Positions 7,935 to 11,111 of a stretch of DNA of 13,475 bases are shown piece by piece; within the stretch, counting starts at the first letter, position 1; each line of letters starts with the position of its first letter. The DNA comes from JAUPTX01 sp964550665. Lineage in GTDB: Bacteria; Patescibacteriota; Minisyncoccia; Phycocordibacterales; CSBR16-119. The DNA lies in assembly GCA_964550665.1 (NCBI GenBank), contig CAZJZW010000020.1, forward strand, positions 1-13,475, read 5' to 3'. A program made the translations under genes and the position numbers. The notes under the pieces were generated by a model. That model made no database searches, had not been told where the DNA came from, and saw nothing but the letters and a program-made list of their open reading frames with translations.

Positions 7935-7958
7935 TTTATAAACAATTTTGTTTATAAA
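7935..7958. repeat. 11-bp inverted repeat beside the DnaA box
   Basis: TTTATAAACAA (7935-7945) and TTGTTTATAAA (7948-7958) are perfect inverted copies separated by TT. The core 10-mer TTATAAACAA also occurs as an inverted pair on the other side of dnaA (6444-6453 reversed, 6475-6484 direct). Confidence 0.85.
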
Positions 7959-8020
7959 CTGTGGATAACTACATTATATAAAACAAAAAAATTTTTTAAA
8001 AATTTATTAAGTATTAACCA

Positions 8021-8049
8021 TTGATTTATTTTTATGTCTAGTATATACT
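8021..8049 (+). promoter_or_regulatory. Predicted rpmH promoter with a near-leaderless start
   Basis: TTGATT (8021-8026), 17 bases, then TATACT (8044-8049). Transcription would begin near 8056, only about four bases before the rpmH ATG at 8060. An overlapping TATATA (8042-8047) is an alternative -10. Confidence 0.55.
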
Positions 8050-8059
8050 CGCCTTACTT

Positions 8060-8206
8060 ATGTCATTCACATATAGTCCAAAAAAGAAAAAACGAGCTCG
8101 AACCCACGGATTTCTAGCGAGAACTGCTACAACTAGCGGTAAAAAAATCCTAGCAAATCGCCGAAGAAAAGGGCGAACTAAATTAACTGTATCTAAACCT
8201 AGATAA
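8060..8206 (+). CDS. rpmH: Large ribosomal subunit protein bL34
   Basis: The 48-residue, strongly basic protein reads MSFTYSPKKKKRARTHGF, then LARTATTSGKKILANRRR and KGRTKLTVSKPR. The R-x-HGF-x-x-R ... G-x-x-(I/V)L-x-x-RR-x-KGR pattern is the bL34 signature; it binds 23S rRNA in the large subunit. The usual start MKRTYQPS is replaced by MSFTYSPKKKK. It is the first gene of the rightward rpmH-rnpA-yidD set and faces dnaA, the classical arrangement at bacterial origins. rnpA begins eight bases after its TAA. There is no Shine-Dalgarno sequence; the predicted leader is about four bases. Confidence 0.96.
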   Translation: MSFTYSPKKKKRARTHGFLARTATTSGKKILANRRRKGRTKLTVSKPR

Positions 8207-8214
8207 ATCTAATT

Positions 8215-8553
8215 ATGATTCCTAAGACAAATAGGATATCTAAAGGTTATTTTGAGGAAATTAACAAAAACGGGAAAGGTCTCTCTTCCCCGTTTTTGTC
8301 TATTAAATACTTGAAAAACAACCAAAATATAAGCCTTTTTGCCACGGTGGTGTCGAAAAAGGTTTCAAAAATCTCTCCAAAGAGAAATCTAATAAAGAGA
8401 AGAGTGAATTCTGTGGTCAATAACCATAAAAGTCTTATAAAACATGGGTTTTTCGTTGTTTTTTATATAAAAACAGGAGCGCTCGACCGAAGTTTTGATC
8501 AAATAAAGCAAGAAACACTTGATTTACTTAAAAAATCAGGACTTTTGCTATAA
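8215..8553 (+). CDS. rnpA: Ribonuclease P protein component
   Basis: RnpA is the protein subunit that helps RNase P RNA trim the 5' leaders of precursor tRNAs. The 112-residue protein is basic, and it carries the family RNR motif within SKKVSKISPKRNLIKRRVN (about 47-65), followed by the beta-strand/helix FFVVFYIKTGAL and a C-terminal helix (IKQETLDLLKKSG). Length is in the family range (about 110-120). ATG 8215 follows the rpmH stop by eight bases and yidD begins seven bases after its TAA, so the three genes form one transcript. A strong hairpin within the coding region at 8264-8299 is unusual. Confidence 0.95.
   Translation: MIPKTNRISKGYFEEINKNGKGLSSPFLSIKYLKNNQNISLFATVVSKKVSKISPKRNLIKRRVNSVVNNHKSLIKHGFFVVFYIKTGALDRSFDQIKQETLDLLKKSGLLL
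8264..8299 (+). promoter_or_regulatory. Terminator-like hairpin inside rnpA
   Basis: ACAAAAACGGG (8264-8274) pairs perfectly with CCCGTTTTTGT (8289-8299), with two more A-T pairs possible inside the loop. The descending arm carries a five-T run, as in an intrinsic terminator, but it lies about 50 bases inside the rnpA coding sequence. It could reduce rnpA-yidD transcripts relative to rpmH. That role is inferred. Confidence 0.45.
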
Positions 8554-8560
8554 TAAAGAG

Positions 8561-8785
8561 ATGAAATACTTATTTATGGGCTTTATCTGGCTTTACCAAA
8601 AGCTTGTATCCCCTATTTTCTATCTTCTGGGTGTCAGATGCAGATTTTACCCAACTTGTTCACACTATTCCTTCGAAGCATTCCAAAAACATGGATTTAT
8701 AAAGGGTTTTTGGCTTTCCACTAAAAGAATCTCAAAATGCCACCCCTGGGGCGGGTCTGGGGTTGATGAAGTACCGAAGAATTAG
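8561..8785 (+). CDS. yidD: YidD, membrane protein insertion efficiency factor
   Basis: The 74-residue protein shows the complete YidD signature: LYQKLVSPIFYLLG, then VRCRFYPTCSHYSFEAFQKHG (Cys27 and Cys33), KGFWLSTKRISKCHPWG (Cys60) and GSGVDEVP. YidD is a small membrane-associated protein encoded beside yidC that aids insertion of inner-membrane proteins. I chose ATG 8561 because the product then starts with the normal MKYLFMGFIWLYQKL. AAAGAG just before the ATG is the nearest thing to a Shine-Dalgarno sequence in this set. The stop is TAG. yidC, which normally follows directly, lies about 640 bases away behind a leftward gene and a structured element. Confidence 0.96.
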   Translation: MKYLFMGFIWLYQKLVSPIFYLLGVRCRFYPTCSHYSFEAFQKHGFIKGFWLSTKRISKCHPWGGSGVDEVPKN

Positions 8786-8828
8786 TGGATAGTGTTTAGT
8801 TTATAGTTTTTAGAGAAAGAAAAACAAG

Positions 8829-8855
8829 AAAGCCGTCCGATGCCGGACGGCTTTT
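8829..8855. terminator. Bidirectional terminator between yidD and the 66-residue membrane-protein gene
   Basis: AAAGCCGTCCG and CGGACGGCTTT form an 11-bp stem around a short loop. On the plus strand TTTTCTCCTT follows; on the minus strand the hairpin is followed by TTTCTTGTTTTTC. It ends both the rpmH-rnpA-yidD transcript and the convergent small gene. The bases before it (8790-8818) are a degenerate GTTTAGTTTATAG-like stretch with no gene. Confidence 0.85.
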
Positions 8856-8873
8856 CTCCTTGGTGGCGCTTGG

Positions 8874-9074
8874 TCACTTCTTCTCTTCCTGGATTCCAAG
8901 CTTTTCCTGGATCTTTTTGAGCATCTTGTTGTTCTTTTCGGCCGTGTCATGGAGATTGCCGATTGCCAAAATCGTTGTCATGAACATGAGGAATATCCCC
9001 ATTCCATTAAGAAAAACAAGACTTTCCTTGAGCCCAGCCATTAGGAGTAATACTCCAAGAAGGCATAAAGCCAA
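8874..9074 (-). CDS. Small two-helix membrane protein of unknown function
   Basis: This leftward gene encodes 66 residues from a TTG start. Two hydrophobic segments (about 2-15 and 19-40, rich in Leu, Met and Ile) are joined by GLKES, and a charged C-terminal helix ends the protein (HDTAEKNNKMLKKIQEKLGIQEEKK), probably a short coiled coil. The stop is TGA. I do not recognise the family. It has an almost perfect sigma70 promoter of its own (9135-9162) and a shared terminator, and is richer in G/C than the dnaA or yidD region. The start is uncertain. The frame stays open upstream and would encode NKINLRTYLSH, a plausible basic N-terminus, but it offers no ATG, GTG or TTG there. An internal ATG (residue 12) is another option. 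It lies between yidD and yidC, genes that are normally adjacent. Confidence 0.6.
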   Translation of the reverse strand: MALCLLGVLLLMAGLKESLVFLNGMGIFLMFMTTILAIGNLHDTAEKNNKMLKKIQEKLGIQEEKK

Positions 9075-9134
9075 GTGTGAGAGGTACGTGCGTAGGTTTA
9101 TCTTATTAAGGTTTTTGTGTACAGTTACTCTTAT

Positions 9135-9162
9135 ATTATATCACATACAAAGTTTTTGTCAA
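9135..9162 (-). promoter_or_regulatory. Consensus sigma70 promoter for the 66-residue membrane protein
   Basis: On the minus strand TTGACA (9162-9157), 16 bases, then TATAAT (9140-9135) with TGA just before it (extended -10). Both hexamers are exact matches, the best promoter in the window. Transcription would start near 9128, leaving a leader of about 54 bases to the TTG at 9074. Confidence 0.8.
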
Positions 9163-9183
9163 TACATCCTAAGTCACCGTTTC

Positions 9184-9340
9184 GACCCTATCTGGGAGTG
9201 TCGTTAAGAAATCTCTCTAGTTTGCCTTAAAAACTAGCACTGTTAAGAAAATACTAGAAGTGTATAGACACTTCTAGTATTTTTGAGTTTGCAAGTTTTT
9301 TGGCTGAAACTAGAGAGATTTTAGACATGAAAGATGGGTC
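9184..9340. repeat. Long nested inverted-repeat element (possible structured RNA or palindromic mobile remnant)
   Basis: Four nested pairings are visible. The outermost is GACCCTATCT (9184-9193) with AGATGGGTC (9332-9340, one bulge). Next are a perfect 15-bp stem AAATCTCTCTAGTTT (9209-9223) with AAACTAGAGAGATTT (9307-9321) and a looser AAAAACTAGCA with TGCAAGTTTTTT. Innermost is a perfect 16-bp apical hairpin (9248-9263/9268-9283, loop ATAG) with a T-run. The apical hairpin could act as a terminator. There is no open reading frame of note. Regulatory RNA, an excised-element scar or a non-autonomous element are all possible. Confidence 0.7.
9248..9283. terminator. Apical 16-bp hairpin with T-run, terminator-like
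   Basis: Sixteen consecutive pairs (AAAATACTAGAAGTGT with its complement) around ATAG, then T and GAGTTT. By form it is a strong intrinsic terminator on either strand, but no gene ends next to it on either side. Confidence 0.6.
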
Positions 9341-9350
9341 TAGCCTTTTG

Positions 9351-9377
9351 CCTACTTTTTGGTGATGAAAAAGTAGG
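9351..9377. repeat. REP-like palindrome upstream of yidC
   Basis: CCTACTTTTT (9351-9360) pairs perfectly with AAAAAGTAGG (9368-9377) around GGTGATG. It stands 50 bases before yidC and outside any gene. The form resembles extragenic palindromes that are repeated in many bacterial genomes; copy number here is unknown. Confidence 0.6.
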
Positions 9378-9427
9378 AAAGAAAATAAAAACTTCCTTTT
9401 TCTTCCCTTTTGCGCTAAAATCAAGAA

Positions 9428-9982
9428 ATGTTTAACACCATTTTTTACGANNNNNNNNNNNNNNNNNNNNNNNNNNNNNNNNNNNNNNNNNNNNNNNNNN
9501 NNNNNNNNNNNNNNNNNNNNNNNNNNNNNNNNNNNNNNNNNNNNNNNNNNATTATCTTCGCTTTGTATAAAGTTTTCCTTAACGGTTTTGATTTTTCTTC
9601 GGCAGAAAACCTATATTCTTTTGTTAAATCACCAGAAAATATAAATATAAACTTTCTAGGAGTATTTGATTTAGGTGCTAGAAATCTTTTCCTTGCGGTT
9701 TTGGCCGGGGTCACACAGTTCTTCCAGATTGATCTAGCTGTGAAAAGAAATCCAGTTGTTAAAAATGACGGATCAATGCAAGCTAACATCACAGGAATGA
9801 TGAGTAAACAAATGAGATTCATTATGCCAGTGTTTGTTGGTTTCATCTCCTTCCAAATCTCAGGCGCGATCGCTTTATACTGGTCAGTGAATAATATATT
9901 TACAACGATTCAAGAAGTTGTGATTAATAATAAGATGGCGAAGAGAAAAGAAATCATAGAAGCCGAGATTATTAATAAATAA
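9428..9982 (+). CDS. yidC: YidC/Oxa1-family membrane protein insertase, interrupted by an assembly gap
   Basis: YidC inserts and folds inner-membrane proteins, alone or with SecYEG. The start MFNTIFY is typical of the short YidC of CPR bacteria. After the N block the frame continues IIFALYKVFLNGF and then shows the conserved ends of the family: FLAVLAGVTQFFQIDLAV, MSKQMRFIMPVFVGFISFQISGAIALYWSVNNIFTTIQE and a basic tail (NNKMAKRKEIIEAEIINK). Bases 9451-9550 are exactly 100 N, a nominal spacer. A normal YidC needs roughly 90-100 residues between FY and IIFALY (inferred from family knowledge), so about 200 further bases are probably missing, and frame continuity is only apparent. TAAAAT at 9416-9421 could be a -10 with transcription starting at the ATG, but its -35 is weak. 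jag follows after 12 bases. Confidence 0.9.
   Translation: MFNTIFYXXXXXXXXXXXXXXXXXXXXXXXXXXXXXXXXXXIIFALYKVFLNGFDFSSAENLYSFVKSPENININFLGVFDLGARNLFLAVLAGVTQFFQIDLAVKRNPVVKNDGSMQANITGMMSKQMRFIMPVFVGFISFQISGAIALYWSVNNIFTTIQEVVINNKMAKRKEIIEAEIINK
9451..9550. other. Assembly gap (100 N) within yidC
   Basis: One hundred consecutive N, the conventional placeholder for a scaffold gap of unknown size. It removes the first membrane helix and the cytoplasmic hairpin region of YidC. Confidence 0.97.
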
Positions 9983-9994
9983 TTATTATGCTTT

Positions 9995-10450
9995 ATGGAA
10001 ACAGAAATCAAAAAAATAATAGAAGAGTTCCTCAGCAAGACTGGTTTTGATTTTACAAACGTTTCAAGTGAACTTGATATGGATTCTGGATCTTTTTGGT
10101 TCGCTATCGAAAGTAAAGACTCAAATTTCTTAATAGGAAAAGACGGAGAAGTTATCCAAAGTCTGAACTATCTAGTAAAAAGATTTCTCGATAAAAAATA
10201 TAAAGAAAGTGCTCCACAGATAATTATCGATGTTAATAATTATCAAAAAGCAAAAATAGATAAAATAAAAACTATCGCCCACATGATGTCTGAACGAGCT
10301 CGGTTTTTCAAAAGTAAGATAGAGCTCGACCCGATGAATTCATTTGAAAGAAGAATTGTTCATGAATATGTTTCTAAGCACCAAGACCTTTCTTCAGAAT
10401 CAGCCGGTTTTGGAAAAGACCGACATATTGTTATAAGTTTCGTAAGATAA
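9995..10450 (+). CDS. jag: Jag/KhpB-like RNA-binding protein with KH and R3H domains
   Basis: The 151-residue protein has a short Jag-N-like start, a KH domain with the RNA-contacting loop LIGKDGEVIQSLNYLV (GKDG at 48-51), and a C-terminal R3H domain (about 95-151: ARFFKSKIELDPMNSFERRIVHEYVSKHQ ... GKDRHIVIS, with Arg119/Arg120 and His123 as the R-x3-H core). Proteins of this family (SpoIIIJ-associated Jag, KhpB/EloR) bind RNA and, in firmicutes, influence cell elongation. Location 12 bases after yidC is the conserved context. ATG 9995 gives a standard N-terminus. No terminator precedes the long inverted repeat that begins eight bases after its stop. Confidence 0.93.
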   Translation: METEIKKIIEEFLSKTGFDFTNVSSELDMDSGSFWFAIESKDSNFLIGKDGEVIQSLNYLVKRFLDKKYKESAPQIIIDVNNYQKAKIDKIKTIAHMMSERARFFKSKIELDPMNSFERRIVHEYVSKHQDLSSESAGFGKDRHIVISFVR

Positions 10451-10457
10451 TTTTTTT

Positions 10458-10569
10458 AAACCACGTCTTGGAAAGACCAGAATAATCCACCCCTGATAGG
10501 GTGGATTTTCTTCCGTCTCGATGTTTTTGTAAACAAACACCTCCGACGAGCCTTTCCAAGACGTGGTTT
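10458..10569. repeat. 112-base structured element with 18-bp terminal inverted repeats and internal hairpins
   Basis: AAACCACGTCTTGGAAAG (10458-10475) and its perfect complement (10552-10569) close the element. Inside are a 9-bp hairpin AATCCACCC/GGGTGGATT (10484-10507) followed by TTTC, and a weaker arm closed by CTCG/CGAG (about 10517-10550) over a T-rich/A-rich top. Drawn as RNA it is a three-way junction. It contains no convincing gene. The first inner hairpin could end jag transcripts. It might be a non-coding RNA or a small inverted-repeat element. Confidence 0.75.
10484..10507 (+). terminator. Hairpin after jag, possible terminator
   Basis: AATCCACCC/GGGTGGATT around CTGATA, followed by TTCTT. 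It is the first terminator-like hairpin after the jag stop, but the T-run is poor and it is embedded in the larger inverted repeat. Confidence 0.45.
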
Positions 10570-10586
10570 GGGTTTGTAAAAAGAAA

Positions 10587-10607
10587 AGGATCACCATATG
10601 TGATCCT
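10587..10607 (-). terminator. Terminator of the 75-residue zinc-ribbon-like gene
   Basis: AGGATCAC and GTGATCCT pair around a five-base loop. Read on the minus strand it is followed by TTTCTTTTT. It lies 20 bases after the stop of the leftward gene. Confidence 0.75.
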
Positions 10608-10626
10608 CTCACTTCTCTGCTGATGG

Positions 10627-10854
10627 CTATATGTATTCAAAGTAGCCACAGTCTGGACATATTTTTCTGAAAAAACCACCTTCATTTGACGGTGCAATAT
10701 TTGGGTGACCCAACTCTCGACACTCTTCAATTAGTGCACGCATCTTAGAGATAGGACCATCTTCCAATGCTTTTTCCAGATTGGTTTTCATTTTGTCCGC
10801 TTCAGCAATCAGTCTTCCTTTCTCTTCCCGGATTTCTTGCGTTGATCGTGCCAT
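10627..10854 (-). CDS. Small soluble protein with a possible C-terminal zinc site, unknown function
   Basis: The 75-residue protein has a long charged helix (about 4-32, STQEIREEKGRLIAEADKMKTNLEKALEDG), then KMRALIEECRELGHPNI, and ends FRKICPDCGYFEYI. Cys45 and His50 (C-x4-H) with Cys66 and Cys69 (CPDCG knuckle) could coordinate one zinc ion; the CPDCG form is typical of zinc ribbons. No family is recognised. ATG 10854 is supported by its own promoter (10886-10913, leader about 25 bases) and by a terminator after the stop. It is a single leftward gene between the rightward jag and rny genes and is more G/C-rich than these. It is not part of any visible operon, and a shadow-frame explanation is unlikely because promoter, frame and terminator agree. 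Confidence 0.65.
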   Translation of the reverse strand: MARSTQEIREEKGRLIAEADKMKTNLEKALEDGPISKMRALIEECRELGHPNIAPSNEGGFFRKICPDCGYFEYI

Positions 10855-10885
10855 TTATTGTAAGTTTAGCTTGTTTTTCTTTTTC

Positions 10886-10913
10886 AATATAACTTTTTTC
10901 ATACAAAAGTCAA
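10886..10913 (-). promoter_or_regulatory. Promoter of the 75-residue zinc-ribbon-like gene
   Basis: On the minus strand TTGACT (10913-10908), 16 bases, TATATT (10891-10886); five of six bases match in each hexamer. Start expected near 10879. Confidence 0.6.
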
Positions 10914-10929
10914 TAGTGCTTTAGCGGGT

Positions 10930-10958
10930 TAGACAAGCCACTTTTTCTCTGGTATATT
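10930..10958 (+). promoter_or_regulatory. Promoter of rny with a long leader
   Basis: TAGACA (10930-10935), 17 bases, TATATT (10953-10958), preceded by TGG as an extended -10. Transcription should start near 10965, about 147 bases before the rny ATG, by far the longest leader predicted in the window. Confidence 0.6.
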
Positions 10959-11023
10959 GTGGTTACCGATTAATAATTAAACAAGTCGTCCTAAAACCTT
11001 TCAGAAATAATCAGAAATTCCGT

Positions 11024-11083
11024 ATGTTTTATAAAATTTTTCAAGAAGCGAACACAATTCATAAACATCAAAGCCTTTTCTAG
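11024..11083 (+). CDS. Possible 19-codon upstream reading frame in the rny leader
   Basis: ATG at 11024 opens MFYKIFQEANTIHKHQSLF and stops at TAG 11081-11083, 28 bases before the rny start. It has no Shine-Dalgarno sequence, but neither do the real genes nearby. A frame this short is common by chance, so it is only a candidate leader peptide. It matters only because the leader is unusually long. Confidence 0.2.
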   Translation: MFYKIFQEANTIHKHQSLF

Positions 11084-11095
11084 GTAAGTTTTTAG

Positions 11096-11110
11096 AGCGA
11101 CAAAATCGCT
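11096..11110 (+). promoter_or_regulatory. Hairpin abutting the rny start codon
   Basis: AGCGA and TCGCT pair around CAAAA, ending one base before ATG 11112. A stem in this place would compete with ribosome binding. Its role is inferred. Confidence 0.4.
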
Positions 11111-11111
11111 T

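Larger units (their letters stand above)
7873..8059. other. Candidate origin region, dnaA-rpmH side (DnaA boxes plus AT-rich unwinding region)
   Basis: This gap contains an exact DnaA box (TGTGGATAA, 7960-7968), a one-mismatch box TGTGGAAAA (7922-7930) and two looser boxes TTATAAACA (7936-7944) and TGTTTATAA (7949-7957). The last is only two bases from the exact box and in the same orientation. Directly beyond, 7969-8020 is almost pure A/T with runs of A and T, as expected for a DNA unwinding element. The region also holds the dnaA -10 and, at its right end, the rpmH promoter. Confidence 0.65.

Noticed and set aside
8860..9207. 115-residue rightward frame antisense to the 66-residue membrane protein
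   Set aside because: No promoter in that direction, while the minus strand has an exact-consensus promoter, a fitting frame and a terminator. Some doubt remains because both products look hydrophobic.
9209..9321. CRISPR array or tandem repeat
   Set aside because: The repeats are inverted, not direct and regularly spaced; no array is seen anywhere in the window.
10400..10730. Two leftward open frames over the structured element and the 75-residue gene
   Set aside because: They translate the inverted repeat and the opposite frame of the zinc-ribbon-like gene; no promoter or start supports them.
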